Positions 7,445 to 16,070 of a stretch of DNA of 64,000 nt are shown piece after piece. Position 1 is the first letter of the stretch. Each line of letters begins with the position of its first letter. Under the pieces are notes generated by a model. It saw only the letters and a program-made list of their open reading frames with translations, did no database searches and was not told the DNA's origin. A program made the position numbers and the translations under genes. Source of the DNA: Pedococcus dokdonensis (GTDB lineage: Bacteria > Actinomycetota > Actinomycetes > Actinomycetales > Dermatophilaceae); the NCBI RefSeq assembly GCF_900104525.1, contig NZ_LT629711.1:2604001-2668000 (forward strand). Direction: 5' to 3'.

Positions 7445-8314
7445 TCAGGAGGCCAGCGGCCGGGTCTCCTCCGCCTCGCACGGGGTTTCCTCGTCCGGCC
7501 CGGTCATGGCGGTCCGCAAGCGGTGCAGGATCGAGGCGAGCAGTCGCGACACCTGCATCTGGCTGACCCCCAGCACGGCGCCGATCTCTGACTGAGTGCG
7601 CTCCTCCACGAAGCGCAGGCGCACGATGAGCAGGTCGCGCTCGCTCAACCCCACCAGGGCATGGCGGAGGGCGTCGCCGTCGACGACGACGTCGTCGAAC
7701 CACCGTTCGTCGCTGGCCGGGCCGGGACCATCCGTGAGGTCGAGCGGTGTGCCGTGATAGGCCATCGACGACGAGTGCACCTCGCGCACCTGGGCGGTGG
7801 TCACCTCCAGCCCCAGCGCCAGCTCCGCGTCGGTCGGCTCACGCAGCAGCACGTGCCGGAGCCGCTCCTGCTCGCCGGCCACCTCGGCACGCAGCTCCTG
7901 CAACCGCCGTGGCGGCCGCACCAGCCAGCCCTGGTCGCGGAAGTGCCGCTTGATCTCGCCCGAGATGGTCGGGACCGCGTATGCCGCGAAGCTGCTGCCG
8001 TGGCCGCACCGGTAGCCGTTGGCAGCCTTGACGAGGGCCATCCGGCCCACTTGCACGAGGTCGTCGCGCTCCATGCCTCGACCGTGGTAGCGACGGGCCA
8101 CGCCGTCGACGAGGTCGAGGGTGAGCACCACGGCCTGACGGCGCAGCTCACCTCGGCGCCGGCCGTCGTGGCAGTTCTCCACCTCGGCCAGCAGGGCCTC
8201 GGCACGAAGGTGGTCCGGGCTCTGGGCCGCAGTGCCCGCCCGGTGGTCGAGCTCGGTCACCGGGCGGTCGGTGGCGTCGGAGGGGAGGGTGGACGAAGGC
8301 GCAGTGGGTGCCAT
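7445..8314 (-). CDS. SigB/SigF/SigG-family RNA polymerase sigma factor
   Basis: 289 aa from the ATG at 8314. Region 2 is recognisable in VDGVARRYHGRGMERDDLVQ followed by VGRMALVKAANGYRCGHGSS and FAAYAVPTISGEIKRHFRD; region 3 in LLREPTDAELALGLEV; region 4 in LIVRLRFVEERTQSEIGAVL with the recognition helix SQMQVSRLLASILHRLR. This is the sporulation/general-stress class. No anti-sigma (RsbW-like) gene adjoins it, so its control must come from elsewhere. It is flanked on both sides by six promoters with the GTTT-N14-16-GGGTA pattern, which are plausible targets. Confidence 0.88.
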   Translation of the reverse strand: MAPTAPSSTLPSDATDRPVTELDHRAGTAAQSPDHLRAEALLAEVENCHDGRRRGELRRQAVVLTLDLVDGVARRYHGRGMERDDLVQVGRMALVKAANGYRCGHGSSFAAYAVPTISGEIKRHFRDQGWLVRPPRRLQELRAEVAGEQERLRHVLLREPTDAELALGLEVTTAQVREVHSSSMAYHGTPLDLTDGPGPASDERWFDDVVVDGDALRHALVGLSERDLLIVRLRFVEERTQSEIGAVLGVSQMQVSRLLASILHRLRTAMTGPDEETPCEAEETRPLAS

Positions 8315-8414
8315 GTGAATCCCTAGTTCGAGAGGGACACGGCACCGCTGTTGGACCTTGTGTCTTCGTCCACACAACCACCGGTTTGCCCGATTGGCAA
8401 GGGCAGGCCCTCTG

Positions 8415-8438
8415 GTTCGCGGCCTGACCAGGGGGTAG
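8415..8438 (+). promoter_or_regulatory. SigF/SigB-type promoter of the DUF6328 gene
   Basis: GTTC at 8415-8418, 14 bases, GGGTAG at 8433-8438, ten bases before the ATG. The leader would be very short. Confidence 0.55.
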
Positions 8439-8447
8439 AGAGGTGCC

Positions 8448-8960
8448 ATGGACGACAGTCAGGACCGACCGGACCAGAGCGCCCACGACGGTCGCGACGA
8501 GACCTCGCTCGAACGGCTCGACCGCAACTGGGACGAGCTGCTCCAGGAGCTGCGGGTCGTGCAGACCGGTGTCCAGATCCTGGCGGGCTTCCTGCTCACG
8601 CTGCCGTTCCAGCAGCGCTTCACGCAGATCGAGGACCTCAACAAGGTCGTCTTCCTCGTCGCCTTCGCCCTGGCGATCGTGGCCATCGCCTTCCTGGTGG
8701 CACCGGTGAGCGCCCACCGTCTGCTGTTCCGCCAGGGGCGCAAGGCGCAGCTGGTCGACCTCGCCAACCGTTGTGCCCGAATGGGTCTGCTCGCGCTCGC
8801 GCTCGCGGTGTCGGCCGTGGCCTTCGTCATCTTCGACGTGGTGACGGACACCGGGATGGCGATCGCCGCGGCCGCTGCGGCTCTGCTGCTCTTCGGGGTG
8901 AACTGGCTCCTGCTTCCCCTGGGCATCCGCCGACGCGCTGGACACCAGACCCGGCGGTAG
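8448..8960 (+). CDS. DUF6328 family membrane protein
   Basis: 170 aa. A hydrophilic start (about 30 residues) is followed by NWDELLQELRVVQTGVQILAG and FLLTLPFQQRF, a signature I associate with DUF6328, then three further hydrophobic segments and a basic tail RRRAGHQTRR. It should be a four-helix inner-membrane protein. Function is unknown. The promoter upstream puts it in the probable stress regulon of the neighbouring divergent sigma factor, 134 bases away. Confidence 0.75.
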   Translation: MDDSQDRPDQSAHDGRDETSLERLDRNWDELLQELRVVQTGVQILAGFLLTLPFQQRFTQIEDLNKVVFLVAFALAIVAIAFLVAPVSAHRLLFRQGRKAQLVDLANRCARMGLLALALAVSAVAFVIFDVVTDTGMAIAAAAAALLLFGVNWLLLPLGIRRRAGHQTRR

Positions 8961-8968
8961 CAACGCAC

Positions 8969-8998
8969 TGCCGGCGGCGCCAGGGGTCGCCGCCGGCA
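8969..8998. terminator. Bidirectional terminator hairpin
   Basis: Perfect 11-base-pair stem, arms 8969-8979 (TGCCGGCGGCG) and 8988-8998, with an eight-base loop. It lies between the convergent DUF6328 gene and the small acidic protein gene and can serve both. Confidence 0.7.
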
Positions 8999-9019
8999 GG
9001 CGTCAGCTCGCAGGGTTGG

Positions 9020-9196
9020 TCAGTCGTCGCCCTCTGCGGCCTCCGGCACCCCGCCGCTGGCAGGGTCGTCCTTCGTGCCGCCGGTGCCGCCCTCGTTGTG
9101 CGAACCGGGGCCGCCGTCGGTCTGCTCGTCCGCGCCGATGGCCGGTGCCCCGTCCTCGCGGATCGAGCCGTCCTCGGGGGTGGCGTTCTCGGACAT
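9020..9196 (-). CDS. Small acidic disordered protein
   Basis: 58 aa from the ATG at 9196 with GTGAGGAGCC before it. The sequence is almost free of large hydrophobic residues and rich in Gly, Asp, Glu and Ala (MSENATPEDGSIREDGAP, GGPGSHNEGGTGG, PEAAEGDD), so it should be intrinsically disordered, like hydrophilin-type desiccation or osmotic-stress proteins. Similarity to a named family is not claimed. A SigF/SigB-type promoter stands 40 bases upstream, consistent with stress induction. Confidence 0.6.
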   Translation of the reverse strand: MSENATPEDGSIREDGAPAIGADEQTDGGPGSHNEGGTGGTKDDPASGGVPEAAEGDD

Positions 9197-9236
9197 GATC
9201 TGGCTCCTCACTCGTCGGAACTTGGCCGCCCGGCTC

Positions 9237-9261
9237 CTACCCGGTTGCTGCGACCGGAAAC
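9237..9261 (-). promoter_or_regulatory. SigF/SigB-type promoter of the small acidic protein gene
   Basis: Minus strand: GTTT at 9261-9258, 15 bases, GGGTAG at 9242-9237. An exact fit to the pattern shared by six promoters in this region. Confidence 0.7.
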
Positions 9262-9331
9262 TCGGGAGTCGGGACACCGAACGTGACGTGATCGGCCAGA
9301 GCGTCAACCTGCCGCCGTGGCCGGACCCGTC

Positions 9332-11476
9332 CTAGGGCTGGACGTCGCGGTCCCAGTAGCGCAGCGCCGCGCACCGCCGCAGGAACTTGGCAGCGCTCGA
9401 CCTGGTGACCTTCACGAACCCGTCGTCGAGCAGCTCGGCCACCCCGGCCGACTCCAGCAGCGGCCCGGAGGCCGTCGTGTAGCCGATGAACTTGTGGTGC
9501 GCGAAGGCGTCGGAGACGAAGTCCTTGGCCGTGCTCCGCGCGGCCAGGGCCGCGACGGACTGCTTGCCCGGCAGCAGCAGGACCGCGTCGTACAGGACCG
9601 ACGGACCGCCGTCGACGGCCTGGTCGGCCGCGAGCACCGAGCCGTCGCTCAGGGTGACGCCGCCGACGACAGGAGCGACCGTCTCCAGCACGGCACCGAC
9701 CTCGGCCACCGCGGCGCGGACCGACTCCAGCACGGCGGCATCCGTGCCATCGCTGACGAGGACGCCGAGCTTGCGGCCGGCGAAGGTGTCAGGCCCGTTC
9801 TTGAGGATGCTCAGCGCGTCGGACGGCGGCAGGTCGGTGATCGGCTGTCGCGCCGGCGTCGCAGGCTCGGGCAACGGCATACCCAGCCCCTCGGCCACGC
9901 CGACCGCGAGGTCATCGTGCACGTTCATCAGGTGCGCGAGCATCCGCGAGCGCACCTGGGGGCTCTCGCACTTGCCCAGCTCGAACGTGTAGGCCTTCAC
10001 GATGTGGTCCTGCTCGACCGGCGTCTGGCTCACGAAGAACTGCCGGGCCTGGCTGTAGTGGTCAGCAAACGTCTCGGAGCGCACGCGGGCCTTGAGGCCC
10101 TCGATCGGCTCGGCGTAGCTCTGGAAGCCAGCCCTCGTGTCCGCTCGCGGCCCGCGCTCGGAACCACCGAAACCGTTGGGTTCGTAGTTGACCCGGCCCG
10201 TCGGCACCGCGGTCTGCATCTGCCCGTCGCGCTGGAAGTGCGCGACCGGGCAGCGTGGCGCGTTGATCGGCAGCTGGGTGAAGTTGGGCGTCCCGAGCCG
10301 GGACAGCTGGGTGTCGAGGTAGGAGAAGTTCCGGCCGTGCAGCAGCGGGTCGTTGGAGAAGTCCACGCCGGGCGGGATGTTGCCGGTGTGGAAGGCGACC
10401 TGCTCGGTCTCCGCGAAGTCGTTGTCGACGACCCGGTCGAGGGTCAGCCGTCCCACCACCTGCAGGGGGACCAGCTCCTCGGGGATGAGCTTCGTGGCGT
10501 CGAGCACGTCGAAGTCGAACTCCTGCGCGAACTCCTCGTCGAAGACCTGGACCGCGAGGTCCCACTGGGGGAAGTCCCCCGTCGTGATCGCGTCCCACAG
10601 GTCACGGCGGTGGAAGTCCGGGTCAGCGCCGTTGATCTTGACGGCTTCGTTCCACACCACGGACTGCATGCCCTGCAACGGTTTCCAGTGGAACTTCACA
10701 AAGGTCGACTCACCGCCCGCGTTCACGAAACGGAAGGTGTGGACGCCGAACCCCTCCATGAAGCGGAACGACCGGGGGATCGCCCGGTCCGACATCTGCC
10801 AGAGCGTCATGTGGATCGCCTCGGGCGTGAAGGAGACGAAGTCCCAGAAGTTGTCGTGCGCCGACTGTGCCTGGGGAAAGGCGCGATCCGGCTCCTCCTT
10901 CACGGCGTGCACGAGGTCGGGGAACTTGATCGCGTCCTGGATGAAGAAGACCGGGATGTTGTTGCCGACGATGTCCCAGTTGCCCTCGGTCGTGTAGAGC
11001 TTCACCGCGAACCCCCGCACGTCGCGGGCGAGGTCGAACGAGCCCTTCGCACCCGCGACCGTGGAGAACCGCACGAACGCCTCGGTCTTGCGTCCGACCT
11101 TCGAGAAGATCGCGGCTCGGGTGATCGCGGACAGGTCGGCCGTCGTCTCGAAGGTGCCGTGCGCGCCATACCCTCGCGCGTGGACGACGCGCTCGGGGAT
11201 CCGCTCGTGGTCGAAGTGGAAGATCTTCTCCCGCATCGCGAAGTCCTCGAGCAGGGTCGGACCCCGCTCCCCCGCCCGGAGGCTGTTCTGGTCGTCCGCG
11301 AGCGGGATGCCCTGCGCGGAGGTGAGCACCTGCCCGTCCTCGACGGGCTGGTGGACCTCACCCCCGGACCCCACGACCTCGCCGGGCGGAGTCCCACCCG
11401 CGGTCGGCTTCCGGCCGGTCGACTTCTTCCCCTTCGCCGGCTTCGACGCACCCTTGCTGCTGGCCTTGGTGGGCAT
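9332..11476 (-). CDS. katE: Large-subunit (HPII-type) heme catalase
   Basis: 714 aa from the ATG at 11476. A lysine/serine-rich N-terminal tail (about 30 residues) precedes the catalase core. The distal histidine lies in [11 protein letters not shown] (about 95), the distal asparagine in [13 protein letters not shown] (about 170), and the proximal heme tyrosine in [15 protein letters not shown] (about 385). About 150 extra C-terminal residues (from [19 protein letters not shown] onward) form the flavodoxin/class I amidotransferase-like domain that marks clade 2 catalases such as HPII. It breaks down hydrogen peroxide in the cytosol. Its place in the stress island suggests stationary-phase control; GTTTGCG occurs upstream (11535-11541 region, minus strand) but its -10 match is weak. 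Confidence 0.92.
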   Translation of the reverse strand: MPTKASSKGASKPAKGKKSTGRKPTAGGTPPGEVVGSGGEVHQPVEDGQVLTSAQGIPLADDQNSLRAGERGPTLLEDFAMREKIFHFDHERIPERVVHARGYGAHGTFETTADLSAITRAAIFSKVGRKTEAFVRFSTVAGAKGSFDLARDVRGFAVKLYTTEGNWDIVGNNIPVFFIQDAIKFPDLVHAVKEEPDRAFPQAQSAHDNFWDFVSFTPEAIHMTLWQMSDRAIPRSFRFMEGFGVHTFRFVNAGGESTFVKFHWKPLQGMQSVVWNEAVKINGADPDFHRRDLWDAITTGDFPQWDLAVQVFDEEFAQEFDFDVLDATKLIPEELVPLQVVGRLTLDRVVDNDFAETEQVAFHTGNIPPGVDFSNDPLLHGRNFSYLDTQLSRLGTPNFTQLPINAPRCPVAHFQRDGQMQTAVPTGRVNYEPNGFGGSERGPRADTRAGFQSYAEPIEGLKARVRSETFADHYSQARQFFVSQTPVEQDHIVKAYTFELGKCESPQVRSRMLAHLMNVHDDLAVGVAEGLGMPLPEPATPARQPITDLPPSDALSILKNGPDTFAGRKLGVLVSDGTDAAVLESVRAAVAEVGAVLETVAPVVGGVTLSDGSVLAADQAVDGGPSVLYDAVLLLPGKQSVAALAARSTAKDFVSDAFAHHKFIGYTTASGPLLESAGVAELLDDGFVKVTRSSAAKFLRRCAALRYWDRDVQP

Positions 11477-11562
11477 GGCTCCCTCTCGTCCGCGGTTCTC
11501 GGTCTCGAGGTATGCCGTGCCCCACCCGGCCGCACCGCAAACCTGACGTCGCCTGAGGCGCG

Positions 11563-11587
11563 GTTTCGGGCCGAGCCCACCGGGTAG
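11563..11587 (+). promoter_or_regulatory. SigF/SigB-type promoter of the zinc-ribbon gene
   Basis: GTTT at 11563-11566, 15 bases, GGGTAG at 11582-11587; the ATG follows 54 bases later with GAGAGGAGA as ribosome site. Confidence 0.7.
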
Positions 11588-11641
11588 TCCTGCGACGACT
11601 GGGGCAGACTCCCAGGTGAGCCGAAATGAGAGGAGACGGGC

Positions 11642-11857
11642 ATGCAGAAGCACGAGTGCCCACGGTGCGGCTCGGCCAAGGCCACCACGATCATGCTGCC
11701 GCCGGGCAAGGACTCGACGGAGCAGCGCCCCCACCCGGCGTTCCGGTGCCTGGCCTGTGACACCCAGTGGTCCGACGAGGCCGAGTGGTCGCGCCTGCAC
11801 GCCGACGCACCCGCCGAGGCCGGGGACCCGGCCACCCCGGCGGGTGAGGACGCCTAG
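11642..11857 (+). CDS. Small zinc-ribbon protein
   Basis: 71 aa. Two cysteine pairs, HECPRCGS (residues 5-12) and [10 protein letters not shown] (35-44), are spaced as a zinc ribbon; the tail is acidic and Ala/Pro-rich. GAGAGGAG precedes the ATG. Such proteins bind one zinc and often nucleic acid or another protein; the role is not known. The last four bases (CTAG) are shared with the end of the convergent PPOX gene, so the two transcripts collide. The promoter is of the SigF/SigB type. Confidence 0.7.
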   Translation: MQKHECPRCGSAKATTIMLPPGKDSTEQRPHPAFRCLACDTQWSDEAEWSRLHADAPAEAGDPATPAGEDA

Positions 11858-12339
11858 AGGTCGACCTGCTCGTTGTCACCCTCGTAGCGCTGCCCGGTGA
11901 CCTTGGCCTTGAGCAGGTTGGCCACCTGCACGACCTTGCTGCCAGGGCTGTCCCAGTACTCCGCGCTGGTGCCGTCGACCTCGATGATGATGTTGTTCGG
12001 GTTGTCCGGGCCGCCCTCCAGCCACGCATCGGTGAAGCTGTCCCAGTACTTCTCCAGCTCGGCCGGGTCCGAGACCACGCGAGCGAACCCGCTCAGCGAC
12101 ACCCAGCTGCCCGAGGACGAGTAGGACACGTTCACCTGGGGGTGCGCCTCGAGGTGGGCGACCTTGTGGGAGGCGCGCTCGGCGATGAAGCGGACGGTGC
12201 CGTCGAAGTCGACGTCCTGGGTGGCCATCGGGTGGCTCATCAAGCGGCCGTCGGGGGCGACGGTGGTGAGCATGGCGATCTTGATGCCGTCGATCAGCTC
12301 GGCGACCTTGGCGGTCTGGTCGGTCTGGGTGTCGGACAC
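11854..12339 (-). CDS. PPOX-class (general stress protein 26-like) flavoprotein
   Basis: 161 aa from a GTG at 12339, preceded by GAGGAGCTTCC. The split beta-barrel is seen in [20 protein letters not shown], the [20 protein letters not shown] core and [20 protein letters not shown], followed by [17 protein letters not shown], close to the general stress protein 26 group of pyridoxamine-phosphate-oxidase-like proteins. These bind FMN or F420 and reduce small molecules; true PNPOx activity is unlikely. It has a SigF/SigB-type promoter, fitting the stress label of the family. Confidence 0.82.
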   Translation of the reverse strand: MSDTQTDQTAKVAELIDGIKIAMLTTVAPDGRLMSHPMATQDVDFDGTVRFIAERASHKVAHLEAHPQVNVSYSSSGSWVSLSGFARVVSDPAELEKYWDSFTDAWLEGGPDNPNNIIIEVDGTSAEYWDSPGSKVVQVANLLKAKVTGQRYEGDNEQVDL

Positions 12340-12377
12340 GGAAGCTCCTCGGTTCGGGTGTGGTCTCTCCCAGCGCC

Positions 12378-12402
12378 CTACCCGTTCGGCCGCGACCCAC
12401 AC
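12378..12402 (-). promoter_or_regulatory. SigF/SigB-type promoter of the PPOX gene
   Basis: Minus strand: GTGT at 12402-12399, 15 bases, GGGTAG at 12383-12378. The -35 is one base off GTTT. Confidence 0.55.
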
Positions 12403-12422
12403 GTCGAGTTCGCCGCAGGCCG

Positions 12423-13139
12423 TCAGCCGGCGCCCGCCAGGTCGACCGACAACCCGGCGAGGTAGTCGGCGAAGCCGCCCCGCACCCGGCTCGTGCGGCG
12501 GCCGGAGGTGCGCACCGGATCCTCGCCCGTCGCCAGCACCGGCGCGCCCGCGGCGCGCAGGCGTCGCACGAGGTCCACGTCCTCGCCGCAGGCCAAGGGC
12601 TTGAACCCGCCGACCCGCTCGTAGGCGTCGAGCGCGAAGCCGAGGTCGGCGCCATACACGTGGTCGTGCCCCGCGGGATGGCTGTGCAGGGCGGTCCAGC
12701 GGCGCAGGAGCGCCTGCTCGGCCGGCTCGAGCTCGGGCTGCACGCTGCCGACCCGGCACGCGAATCCCCGGTCCGCACAGTCCACCTGGGCGACCAGCCA
12801 GCCGGGGGGCACCTCGCTGTCGGCGTCGGTGCACGCCACCCAGACCCGGGCCGGACCCGAGTCCGCCGCCATGGCACGCACTCGGCGCACGCCGGCCGCC
12901 CGGGCGCCGCCGGGCGTGAGCTCGCTGACGTGGATGGCGTCCACCGTCGCGACACCGGCCACCACGGCAGCCGTGTCGTCGACGCAGCCGTCGAGGACGA
13001 CGGTGACGCGCACCTCGAGGTCTGGGCGCCCGGCCAGGAGCTCGGTGCCCGCAGCGCCCAGGGAACGCAGGCACCGCCCGATGAGCGCGGCCTCGTTGCG
13101 GGCGGGCACGACGACGTGCACCACCTGCACCCCACTCAC
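12423..13139 (-). CDS. Family 2 glycosyltransferase
   Basis: 238 aa; the GTG at 13139 overlaps the preceding stop as GTGA. The GT-A fold starts VVHVVVPARNEAALIGRCLR, with the metal-binding DAD-type motif in VACTDADSEVPPGW (about 95) and an acceptor-side FALDAYERVGGFKPLACGED. No membrane segment is present, so it acts on a soluble or membrane-surface acceptor. It is the third gene of a coupled operon with an acyl-CoA dehydrogenase-like protein and a PIG-L deacetylase/methyltransferase fusion, suggesting assembly or editing of a glycosylated lipid or small molecule; the product is unknown. Confidence 0.82.
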   Translation of the reverse strand: MSGVQVVHVVVPARNEAALIGRCLRSLGAAGTELLAGRPDLEVRVTVVLDGCVDDTAAVVAGVATVDAIHVSELTPGGARAAGVRRVRAMAADSGPARVWVACTDADSEVPPGWLVAQVDCADRGFACRVGSVQPELEPAEQALLRRWTALHSHPAGHDHVYGADLGFALDAYERVGGFKPLACGEDVDLVRRLRAAGAPVLATGEDPVRTSGRRTSRVRGGFADYLAGLSVDLAGAG

Positions 13140-14470
13140 CGGTGTGGGTCCGGCCAGTCGGCGGGGGCCGCGTGGACGACGATCTCCACGTCGCGGTCGC
13201 GGTATCGCGCGGCCTGCGGCGGGAGCCGTTCGTCTTGGAACGCGCGGTGGACCGCTGCGCCGTCGAGCGGCCAGCCCCGGACCGGATGGCGCCAGTGGCA
13301 CAGCACGAGGGCGCCGTCGGGCGCGAGACCGTCGACGACGCGGTCGACCAACCCGGCCAACGCTGCGGGAGAGAGGAAGTAGCCCACCTCCGAGACCACG
13401 ACGAGGTCGAACGCTCCCTCCGGCCACTCACCCGGGACGCTCAGCAAGCGGAGGTCGACGCGGTCCGGCAACCGGTGTCGGGCCAGCTCGAGCGCTGCGG
13501 GCGAGGAGTCGACGGCCACCACGGCGTCCGCGCGGTCCAGCAGCGCCTCGGTCAGCACCCCGGTGGAGCACCCGACCTCCAGCGCGCGGCCGAACCGGGG
13601 CCTCGGCAGCGTGGCGAGCAGCAGGGCCCGCTTGCGCTGCTCGTACCACCGTGACGCCGCACCCCAGGGGTCCTGGTCCTCGACGTGGAGACGATCCAGG
13701 CGTCCGTCCCGCGCGTGCTCGGCCGCGGTGAGCACGAAGTATTCCGCTGCGCCCGCGAAGTGGGCGAGCATCGAGGCGGTCAGCAGGACCTCGTCACCCG
13801 GCTGGTCCGACAAGGCCTCCACCTGGCTCGTGTGGCTCAGGATGGCTGCCTGCTTCGCTGCCCGTGCGGGTGGGGACAGGGGCAGCCACACCAAGGCGTC
13901 GAGGGGCAGGTCGTCCGCCTCGCCCGCGTGCCACAGCCAGACCGGGTACTCCGCCAGGGTGGCTCCGGTCCGGTGGGCGGCGGCCGCAGCGCAGCGTCCC
14001 ATCGCCTCGTGGTCCGGGTGCCCGTCGGCTCGGTATGGCGCCACGAGCAGGCAGTCGCGCCCGTCACCGACGAGGTCGACGATGGCCTCGACCACGGCGT
14101 CGAGGTGGTCCGCGAGCTGGCCGTCCGGAAGACCGAGCCGTGTGACGGCAGACCGGGCGAGCCCCGCCGCCTCGGCGGCCCGGTCGAGCTCACCGCGTCG
14201 GCGCAGCGCCAGGCTGTCCGGATCGTGCGTGGGCGAAGCCGGGTGTGAGCCCTCACCGTCGGTCGCCACGACGAGCGAGGTCGACAGGCCGTCACCCGAT
14301 GCCACGGCCAACAGACCGCCGGCACCGAGGCTCTCGTCGTCGGGGTGCGCTGCGACCACCACCAGCCGCGCGAACGGCGCGAGGTCGAGCTCGGGCAGGT
14401 CGGCAGCCTGGAGTGCGTCGGCCCAGACCTTCGGCAGGGTGGTTTCGTCGTCGTGGCTGAAGGCCCTCAC
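13136..14470 (-). CDS. Fused PIG-L deacetylase and SAM-dependent methyltransferase
   Basis: 444 aa from the GTG at 14470, overlapping the upstream stop by four bases. Residues about 30-235 are PIG-L/LmbE: the zinc motif AHPDDESLGAGG (about 36) and the second histidine motif in YRADGHPDHEAMG (about 140), as in N-acetylglucosamine deacetylases. Residues about 240-440 are a class I methyltransferase with the SAM loop ALEVGCSTGVLTEAL and VVAVDSSPAALELAR. The fusion implies that one substrate is first N-deacetylated and then methylated, or that an amine and a methyl step are coupled. The mycothiol deacetylase MshB is related but lacks the methyltransferase. Partner genes are an acyl-CoA dehydrogenase-like protein and a glycosyltransferase. 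Confidence 0.82.
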   Translation of the reverse strand: MRAFSHDDETTLPKVWADALQAADLPELDLAPFARLVVVAAHPDDESLGAGGLLAVASGDGLSTSLVVATDGEGSHPASPTHDPDSLALRRRGELDRAAEAAGLARSAVTRLGLPDGQLADHLDAVVEAIVDLVGDGRDCLLVAPYRADGHPDHEAMGRCAAAAAHRTGATLAEYPVWLWHAGEADDLPLDALVWLPLSPPARAAKQAAILSHTSQVEALSDQPGDEVLLTASMLAHFAGAAEYFVLTAAEHARDGRLDRLHVEDQDPWGAASRWYEQRKRALLLATLPRPRFGRALEVGCSTGVLTEALLDRADAVVAVDSSPAALELARHRLPDRVDLRLLSVPGEWPEGAFDLVVVSEVGYFLSPAALAGLVDRVVDGLAPDGALVLCHWRHPVRGWPLDGAAVHRAFQDERLPPQAARYRDRDVEIVVHAAPADWPDPHR

Positions 14471-15573
14471 CACGGTGGACCGTCCCCGGCTGCAGCCAGG
14501 GCCCGGCGGCCCAGGTCCGCCAGGTCCCGCTCCGCGTGGTGCTGGCGCACGTAGAGCCGCAGGTCGCTGACCCGCTGGACGTGCTCTGCATCGGTGGCCA
14601 GTGGGCCGGGGCCCATGGCGTGGTCGGCGACCTGCAGTGCTGTCTCCACGGCGTCGGCCACGATGCTGCGGGTGCGCGTCGCGACCAGCCCCGGATCCTC
14701 GTTCGACCCGCCGTCCGCAGCCCTGGCCGCCACCGCGAGCGCCTCTCGGGCCGTCGACACGGCGAGCTCGAGCTGGCCGACGTGCAGGTGGGCGACCTGG
14801 TCGGGCGGGCGTTGACCCACGTGTCGGGCCACCCGCCTGGCCACCGCCACCGCCGCCCCGAACCACACCGCTGCGACACCCACGCCGCCCCACGCGAAGC
14901 CCGGTCTCTGGAGGTACCACCCCGGCGCGCCGACGGGCCGGGCCAACACCCCCGACACGTCCATGCCGCAGCTGGTGACCTCGGGCAGGCCGTGGCTCAC
15001 CCACGCGCCCTGCGCCGTGACGGGGGTGACACCCCGGTCACCGAGGGCGACCGCGAAGAGGCCGCGGGTGCTGTCGTCGACCCACGCCGTCACCAGCGCG
15101 TGGCTGACGCGGTCGGCCAGCGAGCACCACGGCTTGTGGCCGTCCAGGACCCAGCCCGACCCCCGCTGGGTCGCGGTGAGGCGCGGCCCCGGGCCCTCGG
15201 CGGCATACACGCCCCAGGTCGCGTCGCGCGGGACGGAGGTGGTCCGGTCGCCCCCACCGGCGCCAGCCACACCCTCGGACTCCGACTCGGCGAGGATCGC
15301 CAGGGCATCGAGGTGCGGCTCGACCACCCGCGCGACCGTGAGGTCGACGGATCCGATCGTGGCCAGGGCCGACCACAGCTGGGCGGTTCGTCCCTGCCCC
15401 GGCCGCTCGAGCCGTCGGCCCCACGTCCGCGCGAGCTGGAGTGCCGCGCCGACGGTGTCGGACGCGCAGGCAGCGCGGCCGGAGTCGTAACCCATGGCCG
15501 CGATCGTCTTGACCAGCTTCGGGTCGAGCGCGCGGTCCACGAGGACGAGCTGGGTGGTCCCCTGCGTGTTCAC
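14467..15573 (-). CDS. Acyl-CoA dehydrogenase-like flavoprotein
   Basis: 368 aa, GTG start. The middle region GWVLDGHKPWCSLADRVSHAL and the PGWYLQRPGFAWGGVGVAAVW segment match the beta-barrel and C-terminal helical parts of acyl-CoA dehydrogenases, and the tail VQRVSDLRLYVRQHHAERDL resembles their end. The N-terminal helical domain is shorter than usual. It would oxidise an acyl thioester with FAD, but the catalytic glutamate cannot be placed with confidence by eye, so it may have lost dehydrogenase activity. It is the first gene of a coupled three-gene operon with its own SigF/SigB-type promoter. Confidence 0.72.
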   Translation of the reverse strand: MNTQGTTQLVLVDRALDPKLVKTIAAMGYDSGRAACASDTVGAALQLARTWGRRLERPGQGRTAQLWSALATIGSVDLTVARVVEPHLDALAILAESESEGVAGAGGGDRTTSVPRDATWGVYAAEGPGPRLTATQRGSGWVLDGHKPWCSLADRVSHALVTAWVDDSTRGLFAVALGDRGVTPVTAQGAWVSHGLPEVTSCGMDVSGVLARPVGAPGWYLQRPGFAWGGVGVAAVWFGAAVAVARRVARHVGQRPPDQVAHLHVGQLELAVSTAREALAVAARAADGGSNEDPGLVATRTRSIVADAVETALQVADHAMGPGPLATDAEHVQRVSDLRLYVRQHHAERDLADLGRRALAAAGDGPPW

Positions 15574-15582
15574 TCTTCCTCG

Positions 15583-15608
15583 CTACCCGTGGTGCGGGCG
15601 GCGCAAAC
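15583..15608 (-). promoter_or_regulatory. SigF/SigB-type promoter of the acyl-CoA dehydrogenase operon
   Basis: Minus strand: GTTT at 15608-15605, 16 bases, GGGTAG at 15588-15583, nine bases before the GTG start, so the leader is very short. Confidence 0.65.
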
Positions 15609-15781
15609 TCCGCGGCCGCGGGCACGCTCAGCCGTCAGGCCGACCCACCTGGACTGCCGCGTGCACCGGGTGCTCGAGCCGGTCGCGCCGCTCGCGCCGG
15701 TCGAACGCCCGGCGCTGGCGGCGTGGGTGGATTCGCCTCCCGGGGGAGGCAGCTCAGTGCGCCATGGTGGAGGATGACGCC

Positions 15782-16060
15782 GTGGCCAAGCCCCGGTTCG
15801 AGTTCCGCAAGCGCAAGGGTCATGACCTCACGCTCACCGACGACACCGGACAGAAGCGTCGCGCGACGATCGCGCCGGTGGAGGACCCAGCTGCCGTGGT
15901 GACCCGCGAGGAGGGTTCGTTCACCTTCGGCTACTGCAAGTCGTGCAACTGGGTTGGTCCGGCCCGCCGCGCGCGCGGCAAGGCCCGCCGCGACGTCGAG
16001 GCCCACCTACCCGAGTGCCCCGGTGCCGCCAAGGTCCGGATCGGCACCACCACCGAGTGA
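15782..16060 (+). CDS. Small protein with CxxC/HxxxxC metal-binding pattern
   Basis: 92 aa from the GTG at 15782; GTGGAGG lies nine bases upstream, which decides against the in-frame ATG at 15764. The first half is basic (VAKPRFEFRKRKGHDLTL). The second half has GYCKSCNWVGPARRARGKAR and then DVEAHLPECPGA: two cysteines, a histidine and a cysteine in a zinc-finger-like spacing. It probably binds zinc and perhaps nucleic acid. I do not recognise the family. An SRPBCC protein follows 10 bases later, likely on the same transcript. Confidence 0.65.
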   Translation: MAKPRFEFRKRKGHDLTLTDDTGQKRRATIAPVEDPAAVVTREEGSFTFGYCKSCNWVGPARRARGKARRDVEAHLPECPGAAKVRIGTTTE

Positions 16061-16070
16061 GGAGCGCCGT

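Noticed and set aside
11487..11560. A SigF/SigB-type promoter for the catalase
   Set aside because: GTTTGCG is present on the minus strand, but the nearest GGGTGG is only 11 bases away and at 15 bases the hexamer is GGGGCA, so the match is too weak to call.
9317..11587. A 756-codon plus-strand open frame
   Set aside because: It is the antisense shadow of the catalase gene, whose heme and active-site motifs are intact on the minus strand.
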